Shown: positions 7,891 through 17,305 of the stretch, piece after piece
Position numbering within the stretch: the first letter of the stretch is position 1
Layout of the letters: each line of letters begins with the position of its first letter
Assembly (NCBI GenBank): GCA_964370715.1
Contig: CAYJKJ010000002.1
Location: 1-64,000, forward strand
Reading direction: 5' to 3'
DNA: 64,000 nucleotides
Source: CAYJAY01 sp964370715
GTDB lineage: Bacteria; Bacillota; Clostridia; Oscillospirales; Ruminococcaceae
The notes under the pieces: generated by a model
The model's input: only the letters and a program-made list of their open reading frames with translations
Database searches by the model: none
Told to the model about the DNA's origin: nothing
Position numbers and translations under genes: made by a program

Positions 7891-10752
7891 CTACTCAACG
7901 CTGTATCTTTTGTATGCAATTAGCGCTTTTTTAAATTCATCCGATTCAAGCGGTTTGTCGAAAAAATATCCTTGCGCATAATCGCAACCGATTTCTTTCA
8001 AAATCTTCGCTTGTTCAACGTTTTCAACCCCTTCGCAAACCGCCTTCATCTTAAGGTCATGAACTAGGTTTATGATGTTTCTGACAACGGTGTATTCCCC
8101 AATATCGTTGCCCGCCTTATCCAAAAACGCCTTATCAAGCTTAACTATGTTAGCGTTAAAGTTTGTTAGATGGTTAAGGGAGGATGCTCCTTCGCCGAAA
8201 TCATCGATCGACAGTTTAAATCCAAACACTCGGAGTTGGTTAATCCTTGTTTCCATCGTCGAGTCAAACTCAACTAGAAGGTTTTCCGCTATCTCTATCT
8301 CTATTTGTCGGGGTTTAATATCATATTTCTTTGCAATTTTTATAAGGTTTCCAACCGCTTTTTCATGCACCAACGTGAACGAAGAAAGGTTGACCGATAT
8401 AACCGGAAGTTCTCTGAACCTTGATTTGTCTTTTATAAAGTTGCAAACCTCTTCGAAAACATATATATCAAGATCCGCAATAAAGCCGTTTTTTTCAAAT
8501 ATCGGGATAAAATCTCCCGGCTTTATAACATCGCCATAGAGCGGTTTCCACCTTACAAGCGCTTCCGCTCCGCAAAGTTCAAACGTTTCTAAATCTACCC
8601 TCGGTTGATACACGACATAAAACTCTCTGTCGATAAGTGCCTTTTCCATACGGAAAGTTATATTCGCCATCTTTTCATAGCGTTCTTTCTTATCTTTTGT
8701 GAACGTGTTGTATGTCGTTTTGTGTAGCTGTTTTCCCGAAAGTCTCGCAAGGTTAGCTCGGTCGATCAAAACGTTTATTGGGTCGTTTGCATCTTCAACA
8801 ACATAGTTTCCAATCGACAAGCTTATGTTATAGTTCTTGCCCATAATCTCTTTAATTTCGGGCAATATTCGGTTTTCGCAAATCCGCCTTATATCCTCAC
8901 CCTCAAAGTTTCTATGAAGAATAACAAACTGCTCCGCCGTCACCCTTGAAATTATAGCCTCGACATTTGCATATCCTTCTTTAAGGCTTTTCGCCATCGC
9001 TTTTATTATAGCGTCGCCCTTTTCCATTCCGGAATATGTGTTTATCGTTCTGAAATAATCGATATCAATCGAGATCACTTCAAACTGTTGCTCCGGAACC
9101 AAAAGCATCTTTTTTGCAAGTTCGCTAAATTTATGCATCGAATCAAGCCCAGTCAAGCTGTCGGTGTCGATAATCTTTTGCATCCTTCGTTTGTTCTTAT
9201 GCAAGGAATGCACCTTGCTTGTTATGTAGAACGCCAAAACTAGAACCGTCACAATTATTAGAAGCCAAAGATATTCAAGAAAAATTTCAAATATATTTGT
9301 CGGTAGATATTTATCTTGTTCGTCAAGAGTTATGCTGTAGAGTTCGTTTTCATCAATAGTTTGGATTAAAAGATTTATTATGTCGACATATTCACTACGA
9401 AGGTTATTTGAAACAAAATACATCTTCGGAAGGAAAAAATCCGTCGTGTATTCATAGCTTCCATACTCTGCGCCATCTTTTTTTATCTTGTATTGAAATC
9501 CAAGTTCGGTTAAAATTGCTCCGTCGATCGCTCCGCTTTCGTTGTCATCAAGAAGCTTGTCGAGGTCGTCGTATTTAACTAGCGTAAGCTCGGGATAATC
9601 TTTTTGAAACCTTGTGTAATCAAACGCAAGCAGATTTAAAATACCAACCGTTCCTTTTTGCTCGGGTTCAAAAACATTCTTTTCCGAAACAAAAACTATC
9701 GGGTAGTCGTAGCTCGGGTTGGTCGCTGTAAAGTTTGAAGAAACATCCTCAATATCCCCCATCATCGAGATGATTAAATCAAATTGTGCGGGATCTAGCT
9801 TTTCTGCATCTTCATCAATCGGTATAAATTCCAGTTCGAAATTATATTTTTCGGCAAGCCCTTTAATAACCCTGACCGCTATACCGTCTGCCTCGCCGTC
9901 GCTGTTGGTGTATTGATAGGGTCGGTGGTCTTCGCTATAGCCAACGCTCCATTTTTCAAGGCTTAAAAGCTCTGCTTCGATTTTAGTTATCGTTCTGGTG
10001 GTGGTCTGCGGGGATATCTCATCATATTTTTCATATATTTGGTTAATTATCTCTTTGTCGGTAACCATTATCTGTTGAATAGTTCTGCTCAATCGGTCTG
10101 CAAGTGCGGTGTTTTGTTCCGCAACAGCTAGCTTTATCGGATATTGATCAAAGTTTAAAACCGAGATAAAATCGTTTCCATTATAAGCTTGGCTTCCCGC
10201 TAGGAAAAGGTCTGCTTCAGCATTTAGATAGTTTTGCTCGTCTGAATAGACATATGAAACCGAAATGCTCCTTTGAAACAGATACTCGTTCAGCTGTTGA
10301 TTGGCGATGTTTCCGGGATAGGTTGAAACTGTTTTTCCGTTGATAGTATCGGTGTCGTCATAATAGAGATTTGATATATCCTCCGGTCTCGCAACAAGAG
10401 CCATCTGGCTATATCCTATCTCGGGTTCAATAAAATTGAACAACCCCTCTCGCTCGGGCGTTTCAGCAAAACCTGCTAAAACATCAACCTTTTCAAACGG
10501 CGAGGCTTCGATATCCTGGAATGTCAGCGGAACATATTCAAAACTATAGTTTGTGTTTCGTTCGATATGTTTCAAAAGATCATAGCCATATCCCTTGTGA
10601 TTAATCGAAGATATATCGTTAACAAATCCAAAACCTTCGATGTAGCCAACTCGAACAACCTCAACGCCTGCCGATTGAACAGTCGGCACCGTTAGCGCAC
10701 CAACAAAAAGCATTATCAAAAATATACTGGCTTTTGCCGCTATCTTTTTCAT
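7891..10752 (-). CDS. dual solute-binding sensor, degenerate GGDEF and EAL c-di-GMP phosphodiesterase
   Basis: 953-aa membrane signalling protein. Signal peptide (1-28), two tandem family-3 solute-binding domains outside the cell (about 30-255 and 265-480), one membrane helix (about 490-512), GGDEF domain (about 530-690), EAL domain (about 697-945). The GGDEF site reads VTAEQF, so cyclase activity is lost. EAL motifs are intact: EALVRW, IEIAEN, IDDFGEGAS, KLDKAFLD, GVENVEQA and QGYFFDKP. Predicted role: hydrolysis of c-di-GMP in response to amino acid-like ligands. Single gene behind AGAGGGGA. Confidence 0.88.
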   Translation of the reverse strand: MKKIAAKASIFLIMLFVGALTVPTVQSAGVEVVRVGYIEGFGFVNDISSINHKGYGYDLLKHIERNTNYSFEYVPLTFQDIEASPFEKVDVLAGFAETPEREGLFNFIEPEIGYSQMALVARPEDISNLYYDDTDTINGKTVSTYPGNIANQQLNEYLFQRSISVSYVYSDEQNYLNAEADLFLAGSQAYNGNDFISVLNFDQYPIKLAVAEQNTALADRLSRTIQQIMVTDKEIINQIYEKYDEISPQTTTRTITKIEAELLSLEKWSVGYSEDHRPYQYTNSDGEADGIAVRVIKGLAEKYNFELEFIPIDEDAEKLDPAQFDLIISMMGDIEDVSSNFTATNPSYDYPIVFVSEKNVFEPEQKGTVGILNLLAFDYTRFQKDYPELTLVKYDDLDKLLDDNESGAIDGAILTELGFQYKIKKDGAEYGSYEYTTDFFLPKMYFVSNNLRSEYVDIINLLIQTIDENELYSITLDEQDKYLPTNIFEIFLEYLWLLIIVTVLVLAFYITSKVHSLHKNKRRMQKIIDTDSLTGLDSMHKFSELAKKMLLVPEQQFEVISIDIDYFRTINTYSGMEKGDAIIKAMAKSLKEGYANVEAIISRVTAEQFVILHRNFEGEDIRRICENRILPEIKEIMGKNYNISLSIGNYVVEDANDPINVLIDRANLARLSGKQLHKTTYNTFTKDKKERYEKMANITFRMEKALIDREFYVVYQPRVDLETFELCGAEALVRWKPLYGDVIKPGDFIPIFEKNGFIADLDIYVFEEVCNFIKDKSRFRELPVISVNLSSFTLVHEKAVGNLIKIAKKYDIKPRQIEIEIAENLLVEFDSTMETRINQLRVFGFKLSIDDFGEGASSLNHLTNFNANIVKLDKAFLDKAGNDIGEYTVVRNIINLVHDLKMKAVCEGVENVEQAKILKEIGCDYAQGYFFDKPLESDEFKKALIAYKRYSVE

Positions 10753-10943
10753 ATCAATAGATCCCCTCTTTGCTGTTAAAATACATTATCTCATTTTTAA
10801 AAAGCTATAAAACAAGACATTAATTTAAATATACTTTAAATTTTAACATTAAGCGGTTTAATAATCAATTGGAAATTAACGTTTTTATACAATCATCTAA
10901 TCATTTTAATCCATTTGACCAAAAAAAAGTTGCAAAAAGTTTG

Positions 10944-12056
10944 TTAAAAATACATATATAACTGGCAAGGCAGCATCCCGTTATAAAGTTTTCGCCTTTT
11001 GTTTGCTTTTTTTCCAAAAATCTTTTCAAATTCAGGGTGGTTCGTAATTAGATACAAGCCTTTGTAGTTTTGAGTTTCGATATTTTTTGCAAACTTTCTA
11101 TAAAGAAGTTCAACATCATCCTCGCTCATAAGGCGCTCGCCATATGGGGGGTTGGTTATAACTATGTCGTTTTGGTTTAGTTTGATGGTGGTCGCATCCG
11201 CTTGTTCAAACGAAACGAGATGATCAACCCCCGCCCTCTTTGCGTTTTGTTTCGCAAGTTCCACCGCCTCGGGGTTTATGTCGTATCCTTTCCCTTTAAA
11301 CTCTATATCATTTGTTATCGCTTGGGTTGCTATCTCCTTTGCAACGTCAAAAACTCCTTCGCCAAGAAAGCTATATGTTTCGCCGGCAAACTTTCTCTTA
11401 AGTCCCGATGCAGTTTTAGAAGCTCGCATAGCCGCTTCGATAACCAGCGTTCCGCTTCCGCAAAACGGATCTACAACGCTAGTTTCGGGGAAAATCCTCG
11501 CAAGGTCACATATTCCGGCGGCCAACGTTTCTTTAATCGGCGCTTCATTAAGCAAAGGCCTATAGCCCCTTTTATGTAGCCCGTCCCCCGAAGTGTCAAG
11601 CATAACGGTGCATAGATCTTTAACTATCGAAAACTGAATGCGTTTTGTTATGCGGTTGTTTTCGGTTAGAAACGGAGAATTATAATCGCTTTTTAAGCGT
11701 TCTACGATAGCTTTTTTAATTATCGATTGGCAAGCCGGAACGCTCGAAAGAGTGCTTTGCATCGTGTAGCCTTTAACCGGAAAAGCATCTTTTTGATCGA
11801 TATATTGTTTAAACGGTATCTCATTAACTTTATCGAAAAGTTCATCAAACGTTTTTGCAACAAAGCTCGAAAGAACAATCAAGATTCTTTCGGCGGTTCT
11901 AACATTAACGTTTAATTTTGCGATTGTTTCCCCATCTGCGACAAAACTAATTCGCCCATCTGTCACCTTAACATCCTTTGCGCCCTGTCTTTTAATCTCA
12001 AAAGCAACGATAGATTCAAGACCAAAACCACACGTCGCAACTGCATTATATTCCAT
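10944..12056 (-). CDS. THUMP-domain class I SAM-dependent RNA methyltransferase (YpsC/RlmL-like)
   Basis: Predicted guanine-N2 methyltransferase acting on 23S rRNA. The N-terminal part (about 1-160) is a ferredoxin-like/THUMP RNA-binding region; the C-terminal Rossmann part has VVDPFCGSGTLVIEAA (SAM-binding motif I) and the catalytic ITNPPYGERL (NPPY type). 370 aa agrees with the family in Gram-positive bacteria. It stands alone between the phosphodiesterase and hpf. The exact modified base cannot be told from sequence. Confidence 0.88.
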   Translation of the reverse strand: MEYNAVATCGFGLESIVAFEIKRQGAKDVKVTDGRISFVADGETIAKLNVNVRTAERILIVLSSFVAKTFDELFDKVNEIPFKQYIDQKDAFPVKGYTMQSTLSSVPACQSIIKKAIVERLKSDYNSPFLTENNRITKRIQFSIVKDLCTVMLDTSGDGLHKRGYRPLLNEAPIKETLAAGICDLARIFPETSVVDPFCGSGTLVIEAAMRASKTASGLKRKFAGETYSFLGEGVFDVAKEIATQAITNDIEFKGKGYDINPEAVELAKQNAKRAGVDHLVSFEQADATTIKLNQNDIVITNPPYGERLMSEDDVELLYRKFAKNIETQNYKGLYLITNHPEFEKIFGKKANKRRKLYNGMLPCQLYMYF

Positions 12057-12138
12057 ATATTTTTCACACCTTTTTTATTGTTTTAATATTTAAGATAATC
12101 GAGGCAAATAATCCGAATTATCGTTATAACGTATATAG

Positions 12139-12160
12139 GGGAGGGCTTGCTTGCCCTCCC
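12139..12160. repeat. perfect GC-rich palindrome
   Basis: GGGAGGGC, loop TTGCTT, GCCCTCCC, then TCATTTTT on the plus strand. It looks like a plus-strand terminator, yet no plus-strand gene ends here. A relative sits at 4009-4027. Confidence 0.55.
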
Positions 12161-12221
12161 TCATTTTTGAACTTTTTATTATTCCTCAATGCAACGACCC
12201 AAACATATATTAAATTAAAAA

Positions 12222-12740
12222 TCAGTTTGGTATAAGCAGGCCATAATCATCATCCTTGCGCCTGTACACAACGGAGGTTTCTCCGTCGATGTTTTGGAAG
12301 ATGAAAAATGAATGCCCCAAAAGGTTCATACGAAGAATGGCTTCGTCGACCGACATTGGTTTGAGTTCAAATCTCTTTTCTCTGACAATTCTGAATTCAT
12401 CATCAACGAATTCATCAAACTGTTCCATTTCAACTTCCGGTTCATGGGCTTTAATTCTTGAGCCTAGTTTCGATTTGTGTTTGACAATCTGTCTGTCAAT
12501 TGAATCGGCGGCATCTGCAAAAGCATCTTCCATATCATCGGCGGCTCGCTCAGCACGGAAGATAAACCCTTTGTTTTTAACCGTTATCTCGACCGTTTGG
12601 CGATTGCTTTCAACCGTTACAGTGACTATAGCTTCAGCGTCTTCATCAAAGTATCTGTCGAATTTTTCAAGCCTTTTTTCTACTGCCGAAAGAAAATGCT
12701 CCTTGAGGTTAACCTTGCGCCCTACTGTTTTAATATTCAT
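12222..12740 (-). CDS. hpf: ribosome hibernation promoting factor, long form
   Basis: Dimerises 70S ribosomes into inactive 100S particles in stationary phase. N-terminal RaiA/YfiA fold (about 1-100: TVGRKVNLKEHFLSAVEKRL, then FRAERAADDMEDAFADAADS), linker, and C-terminal dimerisation domain (about 115-172: KRFELKPMSVDEAILRMNLL, then GHSFFIFQNI). The ATG at 12740 has GGGAGG 7 nt before it; an ATG ten codons upstream has no such support. The two-domain, 172-aa form is typical of Firmicutes. The upstream region has TATAAT at 12797-12802 (minus strand). Confidence 0.95.
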   Translation of the reverse strand: MNIKTVGRKVNLKEHFLSAVEKRLEKFDRYFDEDAEAIVTVTVESNRQTVEITVKNKGFIFRAERAADDMEDAFADAADSIDRQIVKHKSKLGSRIKAHEPEVEMEQFDEFVDDEFRIVREKRFELKPMSVDEAILRMNLLGHSFFIFQNIDGETSVVYRRKDDDYGLLIPN

Positions 12741-12903
12741 GATATAACCTCCCATTTTTTTATTAAACAACTTATATGGTTGCTTATGGTTTTTATATTA
12801 TAACACTATTTTTTATAATATAAAAGAAAAATTTTTTAATATTTTCGACATATTGTGCTAAATTTTTTAGAATACACAAGCTATAATAAAACACGCATTC
12901 CCT

Positions 12904-13017
12904 CTATATTCTTTTTTTGGGCCGCTTGTTAGTAAGCGGTCTTTTTTTATCAAAAAAATCTTTAAAATCTTTGCATTCAACCAGCTGCTCAACCAAATGA
13001 AGTTTTGTTTTTTTCAT
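12904..13017 (-). CDS. candidate small basic protein, 37 aa
   Basis: The frame runs from ATG 13017 to TAG 12904. It starts MKKTKLHLVEQLVECKDFKD and ends in a Lys/Arg-rich tail. The ATG has AAGGGG 8 nt upstream, as good as the known genes here, and TACAAT-like sequence further upstream. Against it: a hairpin followed by a plus-strand T-run lies in the 3' half of the frame, and no homolog is known to me. It occupies the 420-bp gap between hpf and the glycosyltransferase; otherwise that gap holds only promoters. Confidence 0.4.
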   Translation of the reverse strand: MKKTKLHLVEQLVECKDFKDFFDKKRPLTNKRPKKRI

Positions 13018-13063
13018 TTTTATTTCCCCTTTATAATTGTATTTAAAAAACATTTAATAACTG

Positions 13064-13093
13064 TTGAATATCGGCTATGTTTTTTAGTATAAT
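13064..13093 (+). promoter_or_regulatory. promoter of the TPR glycosyltransferase gene
   Basis: TTGAAT (13064-13069), an 18-bp spacer, then TATAAT (13088-13093), about 70 bp before the ATG. Confidence 0.6.
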
Positions 13094-13161
13094 TAAATGA
13101 ATAGTAATAGTTTAAATTGGAACAATCGATTAACTAACTCAAGATAAGGAATAGTCTAAAA

Positions 13162-15351
13162 ATGAAAAGTCGTGTAGTTAAAAATACAGTGCAAAATAAA
13201 TTGGTTCAACAGGCGGCCGAAATGTCCTTTCAATATGAACTGACGATCGGTTTGATTGTCAAAAACGAGGCGGAGCATCTTGACCGTTGTATAAAGTCGC
13301 TCGAAAAGCTTCGAAAAGAGATTAGCTGCCAACTAATTATAACCGACACAGGGTCGACCGACGGAACACAGGATATCGCAAAAAAACACGCCGATGTTTA
13401 TCTCGAATTTCCGTGGAACGGTGATTTTTCGGCGGCAAGGAATACCGGCGTTGAAGCTTCTCTCGGGCGGTGGTTTGTATTTTTTGATGCGGACGAATTT
13501 TTAGATATCGACTGCGACGATCTAATAAACTTTTTTAAAGACCCAAAGCATAACGAATACAACTACTGCGATATAACGTTGCACAACTACAACAACAGCG
13601 CATACACCGATTTTTATAAATCCACCAACCAACGGTTTTTCAACTTCTCGGGCGGTAAACGCTATTTCGAAGGCGTTATCCATGAAGCTATCCTAATAAC
13701 CGGCAAACAATACTACAGCTTCAAAACAATCCTACACCACACAGGTTATCTCGGAACAAAGTATATAAGCAAGATTGTTCGCAACGACAAACATCTTTTA
13801 GAATCTATTGAAAACGATGTTAACGATCTTAGAAGCTATATGCATCTTGGCGTTTCAAGAAAAAGCGTCGAGAGCATAACGATATATGAAGAAAGTTTAA
13901 AAAACAACCAAGATAACAACTCCCCCGAAGCAGTTATATATAAATCTGCTATAATCGCTTTGCTGGCTAAGGCTTATTATAACAACTCGTATCATCAACA
14001 GCTTCAAGCCCTAGCGGATAAATATATCAAGGACAACATAACCGCATCAACCATCAACCTTGATATCTTGCTTTATCTTGGGCTTTCAAATATGAACTGC
14101 GGATATTTCGAGAAAGCTATAACATATTTTGATGGCTTTCAAAAGATGTATCAAGCGCTTAATCAACAAAACCAATCCGAAATTTTGTTCATTCCTTATT
14201 TCCATAACAATAATAAAAAGGCGTATCTAAACAATTATTTATATATTTCATACTGCTATTTTTTGTTGAATGATAAAGAAAAATCCTATCAAGCTTTGGA
14301 AAAAAGCGAAGCTTTAAGCTTTTTGGAAAACGACAAACCGGTTTTCCTTTCGTTTTATATCGATATGCTAATCAACCTTAAACGTTACAGCGATGTTAAA
14401 AAAGCATATTTAAAATTTTGCGACAACGAGGAAACAAGAAAATATGTAATATCGATAGTTGAAAAATATCTTAATCCAAACAAATTCTATGTACACAACT
14501 TTGAGCTATCGACAGCGTTTTACAAAGAGATTGAAGACGGGTATGTTGCGCTAAGTTCAATGCGGTTGTCGGAAGATAGATTAAAAGACCAAAGCCCCGA
14601 ACTAATCGAGAAAATCAAATCCGACCCACTTACATATAAACTAGCGGTTTTCAGCCCTCTCGTTTATGATATCCTTGAAAGCAACAACGATATTCTAGGG
14701 TTTGTCGACAACTGTTCCGCTGCGGCAATGACCTCAAACATTAAAAAAGTTTTTACAAACTATGCCGATTATCCGATAGTCGTCTACAACTATTTATCAA
14801 AAAAAGATGTTAACGCAAACTACCAAAACAAGGAATTGTTGTTTATAAAAAACCTTGCGTATCTTTATATAGCAAACCTCGCAAACGTCCACAAAACGAT
14901 GACACCGACAAAACAACAGGTTGAATTTATACTTGATGTTTATATAGACTTTTCGATTAAAATTGCAAACAGAATCTATGATCTAGAAAAAGTTTCAAAC
15001 AACTTGGATATCGTTCCAAGCGATCTTGCTTGCGCTATCGTTCTTTTTGAAGCAAGAAAATATAAACAGACCGACACCCTTATGTATATCAAGCTTTTGA
15101 AAAAAGCGCTGTTGATTGATCAAACTTTGTTTAAATATTTGATGATGTTAATACAAGATATCGAACAAAGTTGTTCGCAACCACCCCCCGAGCAAACAGA
15201 GTTTTTAATGCTTGCTAAAAACATAAAATCCGAGATAAAATCCCTCGCTTTTAAAGGCGATAAATCAGCGGCAAAAGCCGTTTTGGATCAATACATCAAA
15301 ATCAATCCGAACGACAACGAGATAGCCGAGCTTGAAAACATCTGCCGCTAG
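13162..15351 (+). CDS. family 2 glycosyltransferase with C-terminal TPR-like region
   Basis: N-terminal GT2 domain (about 25-200): LTIGLIVKNEAEHLDRCI start, TDTGSTDGTQDIA nucleotide-sugar motif, and FFDADEFLD (DXD metal site). The remaining 500 residues are helical and rich in Leu, Tyr and Lys, with TPR-like stretches (LLYLGLSNMNCGYFEKAITY). GT2-TPR proteins of this build often glycosylate proteins or cell-surface glycans; the acceptor is unknown. No membrane segments. Own promoter and a strong terminator, so monocistronic. Confidence 0.85.
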   Translation: MKSRVVKNTVQNKLVQQAAEMSFQYELTIGLIVKNEAEHLDRCIKSLEKLRKEISCQLIITDTGSTDGTQDIAKKHADVYLEFPWNGDFSAARNTGVEASLGRWFVFFDADEFLDIDCDDLINFFKDPKHNEYNYCDITLHNYNNSAYTDFYKSTNQRFFNFSGGKRYFEGVIHEAILITGKQYYSFKTILHHTGYLGTKYISKIVRNDKHLLESIENDVNDLRSYMHLGVSRKSVESITIYEESLKNNQDNNSPEAVIYKSAIIALLAKAYYNNSYHQQLQALADKYIKDNITASTINLDILLYLGLSNMNCGYFEKAITYFDGFQKMYQALNQQNQSEILFIPYFHNNNKKAYLNNYLYISYCYFLLNDKEKSYQALEKSEALSFLENDKPVFLSFYIDMLINLKRYSDVKKAYLKFCDNEETRKYVISIVEKYLNPNKFYVHNFELSTAFYKEIEDGYVALSSMRLSEDRLKDQSPELIEKIKSDPLTYKLAVFSPLVYDILESNNDILGFVDNCSAAAMTSNIKKVFTNYADYPIVVYNYLSKKDVNANYQNKELLFIKNLAYLYIANLANVHKTMTPTKQQVEFILDVYIDFSIKIANRIYDLEKVSNNLDIVPSDLACAIVLFEARKYKQTDTLMYIKLLKKALLIDQTLFKYLMMLIQDIEQSCSQPPPEQTEFLMLAKNIKSEIKSLAFKGDKSAAKAVLDQYIKINPNDNEIAELENICR

Positions 15352-15431
15352 TGTTAACGGTTGAGTGTTCTTAAGCTGTCCCTCCCACCCACTAGCCTCA
15401 ATTTTATAAAATTCAAATTCTTCATAAACAA

Positions 15432-15487
15432 AAGAGCCAACCATCGTCAATAGTTTGACTACAGTTGGCTCTTTTGTGTTTTTATTA
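15432..15487. terminator. bidirectional terminator
   Basis: AAGAGCCAAC (15432-15441) pairs with GTTGGCTCTT (15464-15473), with an inner GTCAA/TTGAC stem, followed by TTGTGTTTTT. It lies between the convergent glycosyltransferase and oxidoreductase genes. Confidence 0.85.
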
Positions 15488-15514
15488 TCAAGAGGGTTGA
15501 TGGCGTTTAAAACA

Positions 15515-16369
15515 CTACTTTTCTACTTTTGCCCATTCGAATGGATTGTTCCTTGCGATATGAGCAGCTTCATGAGTAGCTACAACACAAATTGCTTGTT
15601 CGTCGGTGGAGGGTGCATCTTCCCCTAGGAAAAATTCAAGCATTGCATCTATCGAGAGCGGGAAAAAGTTTGTGCAATCCTGAACATGGCAAGTTGTATT
15701 GTCTTGATATCCAATCGAAAACGAAAACGGAAGTTTCCCCATGACGGTCAAGGTGGCGGTTGCATTATCAAGCTCGGCTACCAAAACAGGATGTTCAACG
15801 GTTCCAACATTCATAATTCGATTTATTGCTGTTCCATATAATCTAACCAACATCTCGATTTGATGAACAATATACACATCAAACGATGCGGCTCCCGAAA
15901 TCGTTATAACCGCAATGTCATCAGTCGTTTTATCTTTAGGCAACTCGCTAAGTTCATTAAAAAATCTTAAAGCAGAGCTAGAATACATACGAGCAGAATT
16001 TTGTTTTGCCATGTCACATATTCTTTTTGCGCTTTCGGTGTCGTCAGCTAGAACCTTGTCGAAAAACACAGGTTTTCCGGCTTTAAGCGCTAGTTCTCCT
16101 AGTTGTTCATGCGAATGTGCCTCATCCGGCGCTAACACAACGATGCAATCGCTTGAGTCTACAAGCTGTTGCATCGTTTCAGCTTGAGCTATTTTTTGTT
16201 TTTCACACCATTGAGCGGTTGTTAATCCGCCCTCTTTGTCTTTAATTGCATAAGCATATTCAAGAGAAAACCTGTCGGCATATTTTGAATTTCTTATCCA
16301 ATCAGGAAAGTGGTTTGCGTGAAATTCATCTAGATAATAATCTACAAATCCTATTTTCAACGGCTTCAT
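15515..16369 (-). CDS. Gfo/Idh/MocA-like oxidoreductase, shortened family member
   Basis: 284-aa protein with a Rossmann-like N-terminus (MKPLKIGFVDYYLDEFHANH), a middle ADEAHSH-like segment (VLAPDEAHSHEQLGELAL), and GKPVFFDKVLADD, the counterpart of the EKPxA motif where the Lys is kept. The first Gly-rich loop is altered from GxGxxG, so NAD(P) use is uncertain. The ATG at 16369 has AAGGAA upstream. It is the last gene of the minus-strand catabolic run, 22 bp after the TIM-barrel gene. Probably acts on a sugar or cyclitol derivative. Confidence 0.7.
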   Translation of the reverse strand: MKPLKIGFVDYYLDEFHANHFPDWIRNSKYADRFSLEYAYAIKDKEGGLTTAQWCEKQKIAQAETMQQLVDSSDCIVVLAPDEAHSHEQLGELALKAGKPVFFDKVLADDTESAKRICDMAKQNSARMYSSSALRFFNELSELPKDKTTDDIAVITISGAASFDVYIVHQIEMLVRLYGTAINRIMNVGTVEHPVLVAELDNATATLTVMGKLPFSFSIGYQDNTTCHVQDCTNFFPLSIDAMLEFFLGEDAPSTDEQAICVVATHEAAHIARNNPFEWAKVEK

Positions 16370-16391
16370 ATTGCTATATATTCCTTTCGTT

Positions 16392-17258
16392 TTATCTCTT
16401 AAAACCATTTATCTTTGATTTTAAATAATCAACAGCAAGCTTCACGTCTGCAACGGGATCTTCGCCAAGTTCACGTTCGATTGTCAAATATGATTGATAC
16501 CCAATATCATCAAGTGCTTTTAGATAGTTGTCGAAATCAACATCGCCTTTTCCAAGGGCTTCTTCTCTGAAATAATCCGCAAGGTTCATATCTTCAATTC
16601 CGCCGACCGCAAAATAATCATATATAATCTTCGGGTCTGTTTGTTTAAGCATGATTCCATCTTTTGCATGGGTATGTGCGATTAACCCTTTAAGGTTATA
16701 AACTCCTTGAACCGGGTCTTCTCCCGTTACCATTAGAAGGTTTGCGGGGTCATAGTTTACAGCAACATTTTTGCAAGGTAAACTTAAAATAAAATCTCTC
16801 AACACCGTTGTTGTTTCGGGTCCTGTTTCTATTGCAAACTTAACATCAAGCTGATCTGCATACGCTCCGATATCTGCTAGCGCTTCCTGCATTCTTTTGT
16901 ATCTATCGCAATTTTTATCGCTTGGTATAACCCCTATATGTGTTGCAACAACAGGGCAGTTAAGCGACTTTGCATGATCAATCTTGCTTTTCGCTAAAGG
17001 TATTTTTTCCGGAAAGTCTTCAGGATTAGACAAAGAATGTCCCCCAAGGTTTCCCGTTACCGCAGAAATTTTAATATTGCAATCCTCAACAAGGCGCAAA
17101 ACTTCTCTTCTTTTTTCATCCGTTAATGTTTTAGGATCCATCTCTCCGGTCGAGTGAATTTGGAGCCCCTCTATTCCGAGAGAATGGGCAAGTTTAATGC
17201 CCGATATAACATCCATGCGAAGTGAATCTACAATTAGCCCAACTTTAAACATACTCAT
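16392..17258 (-). CDS. sugar phosphate isomerase/epimerase-like TIM barrel
   Basis: Xylose isomerase-like TIM-barrel protein (AP endonuclease 2 superfamily), 288 aa. Features: GIEGLQIHSTGEMDP, VVATHIGVIP, FAIETGPETT (metal-binding Glu), AVNYDPANLLM, AHTHAKDG (His/Asp metal ligands) and YLTIERELGED. Such proteins isomerise or epimerise keto-sugars and inosose-type cyclitols. The ATG at 17258 follows AAGGAA at 12 nt, the same spacing as the neighbours. Flanked by two Gfo/Idh oxidoreductases, an arrangement typical of inositol or rare-sugar pathways. Confidence 0.85.
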   Translation of the reverse strand: MSMFKVGLIVDSLRMDVISGIKLAHSLGIEGLQIHSTGEMDPKTLTDEKRREVLRLVEDCNIKISAVTGNLGGHSLSNPEDFPEKIPLAKSKIDHAKSLNCPVVATHIGVIPSDKNCDRYKRMQEALADIGAYADQLDVKFAIETGPETTTVLRDFILSLPCKNVAVNYDPANLLMVTGEDPVQGVYNLKGLIAHTHAKDGIMLKQTDPKIIYDYFAVGGIEDMNLADYFREEALGKGDVDFDNYLKALDDIGYQSYLTIERELGEDPVADVKLAVDYLKSKINGFKR

Positions 17259-17305
17259 ATCTATTGCTATTCCTTTCTTATTTATCTTTCGATTGATTGA
17301 TTGAT

